Positions 43,002 to 51,904 are shown, counted from the stretch's first letter. The stretch: 64,000 bases of DNA from Pyramidobacter piscolens (GCA_004558205.1 SFDM01000004.1:68088-132087); one strand, 5' to 3'. Numbers and translations are program-made. The notes: generated by a model not told the origin, from the sequence alone.

Positions 43002-44210
43002 TCAGCGCGCCAGCTCCAACAGGCAGTCCAGAAGCACTTCCGCGCCGTCGCAGATCTGGTTCATGTCGCTTGACTCCTGGGGGCAGTGGCTCTTGCCGTC
43101 CTTGGAGGGCACGAAGATCATGGCCGTGGGCACGCAATGGGACATCATCTGGGCGTCGTGGCAGGCGCCGCTGCACAGGCGGGTATAGGAGAGGCTGCGG
43201 GCTTTCGCGTATTTTTCGACGAGGTCCACCATGGCATCGTCAAAAGTGACAGGGTCGACGTCCACAGTCTGGCGCACATCCAGGGTCAGTCCGTTCTCCA
43301 CGGCAATTTCGTTCATAATGCGGCCGATGGTCCCCTGCAGTTCCTTGACAGTTTTCGTATCAGGGTGGCGCATGTCCACGGTAAAGGAAGCTTCGCCGGG
43401 TACCACGTTGACAATGTAAGGCTCGGGACGGACGCGTCCCATGGTGAAGCAGGCGCCGCACTGGCGCGCCACTTCCGTCATGCGGCAGTGCAGCTGCGAT
43501 ACCGCCAGCAGGGCATCGCGGCGCATATTCATGGGCGTGCTGCCCGCATGGTTCTGCTGGCCGATGAAGCGGCCGTGCCACCAGTTGATGCTCTGAATGC
43601 CCGTGACCACGCCGAGAGCGAGCCCCTTCGCGTCGAGAAAAGGCCCCTGCTCAATGTGATACTCCATGTAAGCGCTGGGTCTGACCCGATCGGTCCCCTT
43701 ATAGCCAATGCGCTCCAATTCGTCGCCCACGGACTTGCCTTCGTCGTCCACGGAAAGGTAGACTTCTTCGGGCGTCTTGCCGCCGCTGACCACCAGGCTG
43801 CCCATCATGTCGGGGTGGTAGCGCGCCCCCTCTTCGTTGGTAAAGGCGACGACTGCCAGAGGCTTGCGGTGAGGCAGTTTTTTCTCCTTGACGGTACGAA
43901 GCGCTTCAAGTCCGCTCAGCACGCCGACGCAGCCGTCGAACATGCCGGCGTCCTTCACGGTGTCGATGTGGGACCCCGCCGTCACGGGATCGCCTTCTTC
44001 TGTTCCGGGCAGGACGCCGAAGATGTTGCCTATAGCGTCGATCTTCAGTTCCAGCTCGGCATCTTTAATCCAGCGGCACAGCAGGTCGCGCCCCAGTTTG
44101 TCGCCGTCACTCAGGGCGAGGCGGTTTCTCTTCCCCTCTTCGTCCAGGCCCGTCCGTCCCATCTCTTCCAGCATGAAAACAAGCCGTTCGCGGTTCATTC
44201 TCCATTCCAT
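43002..44210 (-). CDS. M20-family amidase, hydantoinase/carbamoylase type, second copy
   Basis: 402 residues. GSHIDTVKDAGMFDGCVGVL and TNEEGARYHPDMMGS supply the di-metal ligands (H, D, E), and EYHIEQGP another. The family includes N-carbamoyl-L-amino-acid hydrolase, allantoate amidohydrolase and ureidoglycolate hydrolases. The ATG at 44210 is chosen by alignment with the paralogue and GGAGG about 10 bases upstream. It is strikingly similar to the gene at 44285, with an identical last 29 residues, indicating recent tandem duplication or conversion. The exact substrate is unknown. Confidence 0.88.
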   Translation of the reverse strand: MEWRMNRERLVFMLEEMGRTGLDEEGKRNRLALSDGDKLGRDLLCRWIKDAELELKIDAIGNIFGVLPGTEEGDPVTAGSHIDTVKDAGMFDGCVGVLSGLEALRTVKEKKLPHRKPLAVVAFTNEEGARYHPDMMGSLVVSGGKTPEEVYLSVDDEGKSVGDELERIGYKGTDRVRPSAYMEYHIEQGPFLDAKGLALGVVTGIQSINWWHGRFIGQQNHAGSTPMNMRRDALLAVSQLHCRMTEVARQCGACFTMGRVRPEPYIVNVVPGEASFTVDMRHPDTKTVKELQGTIGRIMNEIAVENGLTLDVRQTVDVDPVTFDDAMVDLVEKYAKARSLSYTRLCSGACHDAQMMSHCVPTAMIFVPSKDGKSHCPQESSDMNQICDGAEVLLDCLLELAR

Positions 44211-44284
44211 TCTCAAATGACCTCCAGTCAGCGCGCCCGCCGTTTTTAACGGCCGGGGGCGTTCAACAAATCACTGCGCAAAGC

Positions 44285-45493
44285 TCAGCGCGCCAGCTCG
44301 AGCAGACAGTCCAGAAGCACTTCCGCGCCGTCGCAGATCTGGTTCATGTCGCTTGATTCCTGAGGGCAGTGGCTCTTGCCGTCCTTGGAGGGGACGAAGA
44401 TCATGGCCGTGGGCACGCAGCGGGCCATCATCTGGGCGTCGTGCCCCGCGCCGCTGCACAGCTTTGCGTAGGCCAGGCCGCGTCCGGCGGCGCATCTTTC
44501 CACAAGACTCACCATCTTCTGGTCAAACAGGACGGGACGGGCGTCCACGGTCTGGCGCACTTCCAGGGTCAGGCCGCGGCGCCGCGCGATCTCCTCCATC
44601 ATGGAAGCGGCCTGGCGGTTCAGTTCGTCCAGAACCTGGGGGTCTGGATGGCGCAGATCCAGCGAGAAAGAAGCTTCGCCGGGAACGATGTTAACCACGT
44701 AGGGCTGGACCTGCACGCGGCCGATGGTAAAGCAGGCGCCCCGCTCTTCGGCGATGCCCGTCATACGGCAGTGCAGTTCCGAAACCGCCAGAAGGGCGTC
44801 ACAGCGCATGTTCATGGGCGTGGAACCGGCGTGGTTCGCCTGTCCGATGAAGCGCCCGTGCCACCAATTAATGCCCTGAATGCCCGTGACCACGCCGAGA
44901 GGAAGTTTTTTCGCGTCCAAAAAGGGGCCCTGCTCGACGTGGTATTCCAGGTAAACGCTGGGCTTCACGCAGTCGCTCCCCTTGTATCCGATGCGCTCCA
45001 GTTCGTCGCCCACGGACTTGCCCTCGTCGTCCACGGAGCGGTACATGTCCTCGAGGGACCGTTCGCCGCTGAGCACCAGGCTGCCCATCATGTCGGGATG
45101 ATAGCGCGCCCCCTCTTCGTTGGTGAAGGCCACAAGGGCCAGGGGCTTACGGTGCGGCAACCGCTTTTCTTTGACGGCGCGGAGGGCTTCAAGGGCGCTC
45201 AGCACGCCGACACAGCCGTCGAACATACCGGCGTTTTTCACGGTGTCGATATGGGAGCCCGCCGTCACGGGGCTGCCCTCTTCCGTTCCGGGCAGGACGC
45301 CGAAGATGTTGCCGATGGCGTCGACCTTCAGCTCCAGGCCAGATTCTTTAATCCGGGCGCACAGCCAGTCGCGCCCCAGTTTGTCGCCGTCGCTCAGGGC
45401 AAGGCGGTTCCGCAGGCCCTCTTCGTTCAGCCCGATCCGTCCAAGTTCGTTCAGCAAAGCGGTCAGCCGCTCGCGATTGATTCTCTGTTCCAT
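44285..45493 (-). CDS. M20-family amidase, hydantoinase/carbamoylase type, first copy
   Basis: 402 residues, same motifs as its neighbour (GSHIDTVKNAGMFDGC, TNEEGARYHPDMMGS, EYHVEQGP). First gene of the unit 45493-41421, behind a near-consensus promoter and a GGAGGA ribosome site. Co-transcription with serine dehydratase suggests that hydrolysis of an N-carbamoyl or ureido compound yields an amino acid that is then deaminated; serine itself is a possible product. That is inference. Confidence 0.88.
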   Translation of the reverse strand: MEQRINRERLTALLNELGRIGLNEEGLRNRLALSDGDKLGRDWLCARIKESGLELKVDAIGNIFGVLPGTEEGSPVTAGSHIDTVKNAGMFDGCVGVLSALEALRAVKEKRLPHRKPLALVAFTNEEGARYHPDMMGSLVLSGERSLEDMYRSVDDEGKSVGDELERIGYKGSDCVKPSVYLEYHVEQGPFLDAKKLPLGVVTGIQGINWWHGRFIGQANHAGSTPMNMRCDALLAVSELHCRMTGIAEERGACFTIGRVQVQPYVVNIVPGEASFSLDLRHPDPQVLDELNRQAASMMEEIARRRGLTLEVRQTVDARPVLFDQKMVSLVERCAAGRGLAYAKLCSGAGHDAQMMARCVPTAMIFVPSKDGKSHCPQESSDMNQICDGAEVLLDCLLELAR

Positions 45494-45566
45494 CGATAAG
45501 ACATCCTCCCGTTGATAAGCTAAGCCGCCGGCCTTTTATCCCTGCCAGTTTCCAGATTCTGACATG

Positions 45567-45595
45567 ATTCTAAGGGATAGACCGGCGCGCGTCAA
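45567..45595 (-). promoter_or_regulatory. Promoter of the amidase/serine dehydratase operon
   Basis: Minus strand TTGACG (45590-45595), 17 bases, TAGAAT (45567-45572): five of six matches in both boxes. It lies about 75 bases before the first amidase gene. Confidence 0.7.
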
Positions 45596-45701
45596 ACGAA
45601 TCATAATTGGCGAAAACAACAGGTTGATTTTAGCGCCATCGCTGATTAAACTATAAGATAGTTTCTTTGGTTCAAAAAAATTTTCAAGGGAGGTTTGCAT
45701 C

Positions 45702-46127
45702 ATGAAAAAGATCTGCGCCATGCTCCTCGTTTTCGCGCTCGCATTTCCCGCCAGCGCCGCCGTCTATGACTTCGGATCATTTTGCGCCGACATGCCGGCC
45801 GGCTGGACCCACAAAAACGATTCCAAGGCCGTTTTCTTTGAAAACAGCGACGGCTCCTCCTTCATCGCCGTGGGGACGCGTCCGCTCAAGCCGGGACGCA
45901 CTCTGAAACAGGTCGCCTCGCTCTACTGCCGCGAAGAAAAGGGCGTCAACTTCCGCAGGCTTCCAGGAGCGCAGGAGGCCTACGGCTTTGAGGACACCTA
46001 CAGAGGAAAGTCCACCTACGTGCGGCTGACGGAAGCCCAAGGCGGGAAGGAACTGGGGTTCGTCTACATCCAGGGGAATTTCACAAACGACGCCAACGTG
46101 CTCTTCAACTCGGTCGCTTTCAAATAA
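45702..46127 (+). CDS. Small secreted protein, DxGxFxADxPxGW family, paralogue 3
   Basis: 141 residues with a signal peptide (KKICAMLLVFALAFPASAA). The mature part starts YDFGSFCADMPAGWT and ends FNSVAFK. It is the most diverged of the three paralogues (12352, 20972, 45702). It precedes a large exported protein on the same strand by 86 bases; a short weak hairpin with a T-run (GGCGCGTTTTTT) lies between, so they may be separately expressed. Confidence 0.75.
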   Translation: MKKICAMLLVFALAFPASAAVYDFGSFCADMPAGWTHKNDSKAVFFENSDGSSFIAVGTRPLKPGRTLKQVASLYCREEKGVNFRRLPGAQEAYGFEDTYRGKSTYVRLTEAQGGKELGFVYIQGNFTNDANVLFNSVAFK

Positions 46128-46213
46128 TTCAGATTCAGAAAGCTCACAACCCCAAACGCCCAAGCCGGCGCGTTTTTTCAGGAACAAAATAATTCAACGA
46201 GGAGCGATTGAAG

Positions 46214-48268
46214 ATGAAAAAAATCCGTACTTCCGTTTTAGCGCTGGTAACGGCGCTGGCCTGCGTCGGCAGCGCATTCGCCATAACGCCTTCACAGCTG
46301 ACGGCGTCGGTCATTCAAGGAGGCAGCTGGTTCGCCTTTGGCGGAGAGAATTTCAAAGACATTCTGAACGACGGCAAGAGCCCCTTGGCGATCATTCTGA
46401 GCGCCCAAATGCCGGAAGAGAAAAAGGCTGCCGTGACAAAGACCGTCGGAGCCTGGGATTTCCGGATGAAATACGACATGAAGGAAGATAAGCCTCTCGA
46501 CATGGCCTTCGCCATTGAGGCCATAGACGAAATCGACGTCCTCAAGAGCGACGAAGGCGTATCGGCGCCCGATTTCACGCTTGGTGCCGTCCCCGAAGGC
46601 TGCGTCGTGACGCCCGTGGGCGTGAAGGACAGCCAGTACGGCAAACTCTATATGGCTCAGCTCGAGCGCGACGGCAATGTGTTCCTGATCGGCGCTTTCA
46701 AAGACGCCGATCTTCTGAACAAGATGTCCTCCGCTCCCGACGAGGATCCGCCCCTGCCGCGCCGCACCCGCGGCGTCCTGTGGACGCAGGCATGGCTCGA
46801 CAACAAAGAATTGGCCCAGATCATGCCCGAGAACTCCAAATCCCTCAACCTGGACATCCCTGTGAAGCTCGAGTTCGGCCTTTACGACGATGAAAACTCG
46901 ATCAAAGGACACCTGTGGGTCAATTCGGAAGAGCTGATGTCGTCCAGCGACTACTACAAGAGACTTATCGACCTGGTCCCGAGCCACAGCCCGCTCCTGC
47001 TGGGAAGCCAGTCCCTTCTGTCGCTGCTCACCCTTGAGAGCGCCATGGTTTCGCCCGATGCCCAAAAGGATCTGGAAGCGCCGCTGGGCAATCTCATCAA
47101 AATCGCGGGGCTCTCGTGGAACGACCTCGCAGCCCTCCTCAAGAATCGCGTGACGCTCGCCTTCGCCGGAAAATCCTCCACCATGTTCGGCGCCATGCCC
47201 GGTTTTTACCTCCACTTTGGCGGAGCGGACGAAAAAATTTCCGATTATGTGATCAAGCAAGTGGCCCCCATGCTGGCCCAGCAATCCGGCGTCAAACTGC
47301 AGAACTTCTCCTCGGGCAAATGGCAAGGAGTCCGCACCGCCAAGGGCTCGCTCTTCTCGATGTATATCGTAGCGGGGCACGACGGCCTCGTCGCCGCTTT
47401 CCAGGACAGCGATGAACTCAATCATGAGCCCGAAGTGGCCGGCGACATGCACACCGCCCTGGACAAAGAAAACTTTTTCGCCCTGACGATCGACTTTCCG
47501 TCGCTCTCCGCAAAGCTGAAAGCCTTGGAATCCCAATTCGGAACTATGCTCTACACCGACGAAAGCCAGAAAGAAAGCGCCAAGACCGCCTTCGAGACGC
47601 TGGACGCTTTCGGCGTCTTCAACCTGGCCATACGAAGCTCCAGAGAGCTTGAAACCGAGCTGTACGTCAACACTGAGGCCCTGAAAGCCCTGGTTGAGAA
47701 GTATACACCCAGCCCCGCGGAAATTCAGAAGCCCGCCGAGCCTGAAAAGCCGGCCGAACCCGAAAAACCAGCCGAGCCTGAAAAACCAGCCGAACCTGAA
47801 AAGCCAGCCGAACCTGAAAAGCCCATCGCGGCGCCTGAAGCCTCCGTGTCCACGGAGCTTCTGAACCGCATGTACAAACAGCTGAGCTCCACCGTCAGCA
47901 ACGCCGAACTTGAAGCGGAAGACAGATACATCTACGTCGACTACGACGGCAAAGGCATGTGCCTTGAAGTCATCGAAAACGGTGAAAACGGTGAAAACGC
48001 GGAAATCTACTGCATTATGGAACTGAAAAACCTCAAAATCGGCAAGGACCGCGCCGGCCGCCTCGTCAGAAACTGGCTGAAAGACAACGCCAGCGAGGCT
48101 TATACCGTTGAAGTGATTGAAGACGAAGAGGAAAAAGACCAATTTATCTGGTTCTCGAAAAGATTCGCCTACAGCGCCGACACGAGCGACGCCGATTTCA
48201 CCGCCCAGACGGAAGAGTTCCTGGACAAACTGGACAGCTTCTGCGACACTCTGCCCAACAAAGACTGA
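46214..48268 (+). CDS. Large exported protein with KPAEPE repeat linker
   Basis: 684 residues. The ATG at 46214 follows GAGGAGCG; a TTG two codons earlier is less well placed. Signal peptide about 1-23 (ending GSAFA). A 480-residue N-terminal domain of unknown family is followed by five perfect KPAEPE hexapeptides and a C-terminal domain of about 140 residues (YIYVDYDGKGMCLEV...). The latter loosely recalls YbjN-type sensory domains, but I cannot confirm it. The repeat suggests a stiff spacer through the cell wall or periplasm. Its stop codon lies inside a 31-bp perfect inverted repeat. Confidence 0.75.
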   Translation: MKKIRTSVLALVTALACVGSAFAITPSQLTASVIQGGSWFAFGGENFKDILNDGKSPLAIILSAQMPEEKKAAVTKTVGAWDFRMKYDMKEDKPLDMAFAIEAIDEIDVLKSDEGVSAPDFTLGAVPEGCVVTPVGVKDSQYGKLYMAQLERDGNVFLIGAFKDADLLNKMSSAPDEDPPLPRRTRGVLWTQAWLDNKELAQIMPENSKSLNLDIPVKLEFGLYDDENSIKGHLWVNSEELMSSSDYYKRLIDLVPSHSPLLLGSQSLLSLLTLESAMVSPDAQKDLEAPLGNLIKIAGLSWNDLAALLKNRVTLAFAGKSSTMFGAMPGFYLHFGGADEKISDYVIKQVAPMLAQQSGVKLQNFSSGKWQGVRTAKGSLFSMYIVAGHDGLVAAFQDSDELNHEPEVAGDMHTALDKENFFALTIDFPSLSAKLKALESQFGTMLYTDESQKESAKTAFETLDAFGVFNLAIRSSRELETELYVNTEALKALVEKYTPSPAEIQKPAEPEKPAEPEKPAEPEKPAEPEKPAEPEKPIAAPEASVSTELLNRMYKQLSSTVSNAELEAEDRYIYVDYDGKGMCLEVIENGENGENAEIYCIMELKNLKIGKDRAGRLVRNWLKDNASEAYTVEVIEDEEEKDQFIWFSKRFAYSADTSDADFTAQTEEFLDKLDSFCDTLPNKD
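47729..47818 (+). repeat. Coding minisatellite, five 18-base units
   Basis: Five tandem units each encode KPAEPE, with third-base variation between units. Unit number may vary between strains through slippage or recombination. Confidence 0.85.
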
Positions 48269-48337
48269 CCCAGCATGATAAAGCAGCCGCCGCGCCCAAA
48301 ATTTCAGGCGCGGCGGCTGCTTTATCATGCTGGGTCA
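48266..48337. terminator. 31-bp perfect inverted repeat at the end of the large exported-protein gene
   Basis: 48266-48296 is exactly complementary to 48307-48337, with a 10-base loop. The left arm begins with the TGA stop codon. The inner part (AAAGCAGCCGCCGCGCC and complement) behaves like a bidirectional terminator whose T-run is inside the stem. Confidence 0.8.
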
Positions 48338-48348
48338 ATTACTTGCTA

Positions 48349-48514
48349 ATACTCTTTCGCAGCTAAACGGCTTAATTGGAGACCGGGGCCGGCCCGGGGG
48401 CATCCAGTCGCTAAAGACTATCTCGGCCTATTCGGCCTGCCTATACTCGCTTGGTGGATACCCCTCGGGTCGTCCCCTCCGTGCTCATTTTGCGTTTTTA
48501 TTGCAAAGTGGTAT
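48349..48514 (+). repeat. Family B dispersed repeat, full-length copy
   Basis: 166 bases from ATACTCTTTCGCAGC to GCAAAGTGGTAT, matching 41090-41254 in reverse. Its right end directly abuts, and may supply, the stop codon of the aldolase-like gene (TAA read on the minus strand at 48516-48514). Confidence 0.75.
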
Positions 48515-49551
48515 TACAGCTTTGCGATATCCTCCGCCAGCGCGCGGACGTCCTCTTCGCGGGTGGCCCAGCTGGTGCAGAAGCGCACGGCGTCGTGAGC
48601 GTCGTCCACCTTCTGCCAGAAGGAATATTCGTACTTGGCCTTCAGCTTTTCCAGGTCGGCTTTGGGAATGATCGGGAACTGCTGGTTCGTGGGCGACTCC
48701 ATCAGGAAGCTCCAGCCTTTTTTGCGGCAGGCGTCGCGGATCTGCATGGCCAGCTTTACTGCATGGTCAGAGATCTTGAAATAAAGGCCGTCGGTAAATA
48801 GCGTCTCAAACTGGATCCCCAACAGACGTCCCTTGGCAAGCATAGCTCCGCGCTGTTTCATGATGTAGCGGAAATCGGTTTTCAAGCTGTCGTTCACGAT
48901 CACCACAGCCTCGCCGAACAGCGCGCCCACCTTCGTCCCGCCGATGTAGAAGGCGTCGCAAAGCTCCGCGATCGTGGGCAGATCCAGGTCGTTGCCGGAG
49001 GCGCAGAGGCCGTAGCCCATCCGCGCGCCGTCCAGGTACAGATAGAGCCCCTTCTCGCGGCAGACCTGGCTGAGCGCCGTCAGCTCCGCTTTGGTGTAGA
49101 TGGTGCCGAACTCCGTGGGGTTGGAGATGTAGACCAGCTTGGGCTGGACGATATGCTCATGGGTTTCGTCGCCGAAATGGCCTTCCCAGGCCGCGCGCAC
49201 CTGTTCCGCGGTGATCTTGCCGTCCACGCCCGGCAGGGCCGAAACCTTATGCCCCGTGGCCTCCACGGCGCCCGTCTCGTGGACGTTGATATGCCCAGAA
49301 GCGCAGCACAGCGCGCACTGATGAGGACGCAGCGCCGAAGCGATCACCACGAAATTGGCCTGAGTGCCGCCGATCAGGAAATGCACCGCCGCGCCGGGCG
49401 CGCCGCAGGCCTCTCGGATAAGCGAGGCCGCATGGCGGCAGTGTTCGTCCTCGCCATAGCCCGGGGTCTGTTCCATGTTGGTCTTCGCGAGCGCCTCTAA
49501 AATTGCGGGATGGGCTCCCTCGCTGTAGTCGCAGTTAAAACGGATCATCAT
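48514..49551 (-). CDS. Threonine-aldolase-like PLP enzyme (beta-eliminating lyase fold)
   Basis: 345 residues. FNCDYSEGAHPAILEAL and TPGYGEDEHC at the N-terminus and the PLP-binding YIGGTKVGALFGEAVV place it with low-specificity threonine aldolases, which split threonine to glycine and acetaldehyde. Two adjacent ATG codons (49551, 49548) follow AAGGGAG; either may be used. The stop abuts a family B repeat. It lies 16 bases after buk and may be co-transcribed. Confidence 0.85.
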   Translation of the reverse strand: MMIRFNCDYSEGAHPAILEALAKTNMEQTPGYGEDEHCRHAASLIREACGAPGAAVHFLIGGTQANFVVIASALRPHQCALCCASGHINVHETGAVEATGHKVSALPGVDGKITAEQVRAAWEGHFGDETHEHIVQPKLVYISNPTEFGTIYTKAELTALSQVCREKGLYLYLDGARMGYGLCASGNDLDLPTIAELCDAFYIGGTKVGALFGEAVVIVNDSLKTDFRYIMKQRGAMLAKGRLLGIQFETLFTDGLYFKISDHAVKLAMQIRDACRKKGWSFLMESPTNQQFPIIPKADLEKLKAKYEYSFWQKVDDAHDAVRFCTSWATREEDVRALAEDIAKL

Positions 49552-49567
49552 AAAATCTCCCTTTGAA

Positions 49568-50635
49568 TCAAACGTAAATCTTTGCGGCTTCCGCGCCGCT
49601 GAGCACCCGGGCGCCGCCCTCGGCAAGAGCGCGAAGCTCGTCCTCGCCGGGATAGACTTTGACGGGGGCGATGAAGCCGACCCACTGCCTGATCTCGTCG
49701 TCGAAGGCTTCCGAGTAGGACAGGCCGCCGGTCAGGACGATGGCGTCCACCTTGCCCCTGAGCGTCACGGCGCGCGCGCCGATCTCACGGGCCACCTGGT
49801 AGGCCAGCGCCTGGAAGATCAGCTTAGCGTGAGCGTCGCCTGCTTCCACGCGCCTGCAAACCTCGCGCAGGTCGTTGGTCCCGAGGTGGGCCACAAGGCC
49901 GCCTTTCCCGTTGATCAGCTTTTTGATCTGATCCTGGCTGTACTGACCGCTGAAGCACAGGGCCGCCACGCCGCCGGCGGGAAGGGCGCCGCTGCGCTCG
50001 GGCGAAAAGGCGCCTTCGCCGTCCACGCCGTTAGTCACGTCGATCACGCGCCCATGGTCATGGGCACCCACGGTGATGCCGCCGCCCATATGGGCGACGA
50101 TGAAATTGCATTCTTCATAGGCTTTGCCCAGCTCCGCCGCGGCTTTGCGGGCGATGGCCTTCTGGTTGAGAGCGTGGAACACGGAGCGGCGCTGAATCTG
50201 AGGCAGCCCTGTGACGCGCGCCACGTCCATCAGTTCGTCCACCACCACGGGGTCCACGATAAAGGCCTTCCCGCAGCCGCCTTCCCGCGCCAGGCTCAAC
50301 GCCAACCCCGCGCCCAGGTTGCTGGCGTGGGAGCCGTACTGAGCGCTTTCCAGGTCGGCGAGCATGGCGTCGTTGACGGCGTAGGTCCCGCTGACGATAG
50401 GCTTCATCAGACCGCCGCGGCCGACCACGGCGTCCAGGTCGGAGGATTTCAGGCCATGCTTCGCCATGGCGTCCTTGATCGCGGCAAGGCGAAAATCGTG
50501 CTGGTCGGCAACGGTCTTATAGCCGCCGATCACGTCGGTATCGTAGCGCTGTGTGTCGTCCCACAGCTGGCGGCCGTCCTCAAAAAGAGCGATTTTCGTG
50601 CTGGTGGAGCCGGGGTTGATCACGAGAATTTTCAT
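49568..50635 (-). CDS. buk: Butyrate kinase
   Basis: 355 residues of the acetokinase (ASKHA) fold. LVINPGSTSTKIALF is the phosphate-1 motif and AHMGGGITVGAHDHGRVID the phosphate-2/adenosine region. It transfers phosphate from butyryl- or branched acyl-phosphate to ADP. It lies downstream of ptb on the same strand, separated by a terminator. In an amino-acid fermenter isobutyrate or isovalerate are likely products as well as butyrate. Confidence 0.95.
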   Translation of the reverse strand: MKILVINPGSTSTKIALFEDGRQLWDDTQRYDTDVIGGYKTVADQHDFRLAAIKDAMAKHGLKSSDLDAVVGRGGLMKPIVSGTYAVNDAMLADLESAQYGSHASNLGAGLALSLAREGGCGKAFIVDPVVVDELMDVARVTGLPQIQRRSVFHALNQKAIARKAAAELGKAYEECNFIVAHMGGGITVGAHDHGRVIDVTNGVDGEGAFSPERSGALPAGGVAALCFSGQYSQDQIKKLINGKGGLVAHLGTNDLREVCRRVEAGDAHAKLIFQALAYQVAREIGARAVTLRGKVDAIVLTGGLSYSEAFDDEIRQWVGFIAPVKVYPGEDELRALAEGGARVLSGAEAAKIYV

Positions 50636-50662
50636 AGTCTTAGCCTCTTTTCGTTTCGTTCT

Positions 50663-50696
50663 AAAAAAGCCGCTCGACTGAGGTCGAACGGCTTTT
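50663..50696 (-). terminator. Terminator between ptb and buk
   Basis: A 14-bp stem (50665-50678 with 50683-50696) with a TGAG loop is followed on the minus strand by six T residues. Placed inside the gene pair it should lower buk relative to ptb, unless read through or regulated. Confidence 0.85.
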
Positions 50697-50727
50697 CTCT
50701 TCAGCCCTGAAATGAATCAGAGAGTCC

Positions 50728-51660
50728 TTATTTCTTGGAAGCGTCGGACAGGACGACCGCGGCCGCCACGGAGATGAGCTTGGCACGGGGCGAGTCGGCG
50801 CGGCTTGTGAGGATGACGGGAGCAGCGGCGCCCAAGACCAGGCCGGCCGTCTCGTTCTTCGAGAAGTACACGATAGCCTTGGCAAGGATGTTGCCCGCGT
50901 CGATGTTGGGGACCAGGAGGATATCAGCCTTGCCGGCCACGGGCGATACGATGCCCTTGGTCTTGGCCGATTCTTCGCAGATGGCGTTGTCAAGGGCGAA
51001 GGGGCCGTCGACCACGCAGTTGGAGATCTGGCCGCGGTTGCTCATGGCCGTAAGGGCAGCGGCGTCAAGGGTGGCGGGCATATCGGGGTTGACCACTTCG
51101 ACGGCGGCCAGGCAGGCTACCTTGGGAAGGGCGACGCCAAAGGCGCGGGCAAGCTGGACGGTGTTCTTGACGATGTCAGCCTTCTGGGCCAGGTCGGGAT
51201 ACATGTTGAAGGCGGCGTCGGCCACGAAGATGATGCGGTCATAGCCTTCAATGTGATGGAAATAGCAGTGGGAGATAGTGTTCTTGCCGCGGCGGAGGCC
51301 CACCTCCTTGTTCAGCATTCCGCGAAGGAAGTTGTTGGTGTGGATCTGGCCCTTCATGTAAATGTCGGCGTTGCCCGAAGACACTTCGGTCACGGCGGCG
51401 ATAGCCATTTCAGGCTCGCTGGCGCAGTCGATAAGCTTATAGTTGGCGAGATCGACGCCGGCTTCCGCAGCGGCGGCTTCGACCTTGGCCTTGACGCCGG
51501 TCAGGGTAAAGGTGGCGATACCCGCGGCGCGGGCTTCCTCAAGAGCGCCCAGCAGGCCTACGTCGTCGGCCTTGGCGACGCTGATGCGCTTGGGGCCCTT
51601 TTCGGCCGTGACTTTCTTAGCGTAATCCAGAAGAGCAGACAGAGAACGGAGTTGTTCCAT
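50728..51660 (-). CDS. ptb: Phosphate butyryltransferase
   Basis: 310 residues of the phosphotransacetylase/isocitrate-dehydrogenase-like fold. AVTEVSSGNADIYMKGQIHT near 90 and the C-terminal DILLVPNIDAGNILAKA are typical of Ptb. It converts acyl-CoA and phosphate to acyl-phosphate for Buk. The ATG at 51660 follows GGGGGAA; an earlier in-frame ATG has no such site. A TATAAT box (51726-51731, minus) lies about 65 bases upstream without a clear -35. Confidence 0.95.
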   Translation of the reverse strand: MEQLRSLSALLDYAKKVTAEKGPKRISVAKADDVGLLGALEEARAAGIATFTLTGVKAKVEAAAAEAGVDLANYKLIDCASEPEMAIAAVTEVSSGNADIYMKGQIHTNNFLRGMLNKEVGLRRGKNTISHCYFHHIEGYDRIIFVADAAFNMYPDLAQKADIVKNTVQLARAFGVALPKVACLAAVEVVNPDMPATLDAAALTAMSNRGQISNCVVDGPFALDNAICEESAKTKGIVSPVAGKADILLVPNIDAGNILAKAIVYFSKNETAGLVLGAAAPVILTSRADSPRAKLISVAAAVVLSDASKK

Positions 51661-51904
51661 TTCAAAATTCCCCCTTGATATATTCGGCGTCAAAGGGTCT
51701 TCCCCCGACGCTCGTTCTGAAATCCATTATACACTTCAGGGCAGAAGAAAAAAAGTCCAAAGTGCAAACCGAAACAAAGACGAAACAGCGGCGTAAAACG
51801 GCGGGCTATTATGTAGTTTTCACCATTCCGCCCGGCGTTTTTTTCTGCTAGACTCATATCTGTTTTCAGATTCCATCAGGTGATACAGAAAGGAATGATT
51901 CACT

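Noticed and set aside
47725..47931. Minus-strand frame with GFSGSA repeats opposite the KPAEPE region
   Set aside because: Antisense reading of the minisatellite; no independent support.
48327..48671. Open frames in family B repeats reading QLNGLIG and RGRPGG in two copies
   Set aside because: Shared peptide follows from shared repeat DNA; the third copy is deleted internally, there is no ribosome site and the frames run into neighbouring genes.
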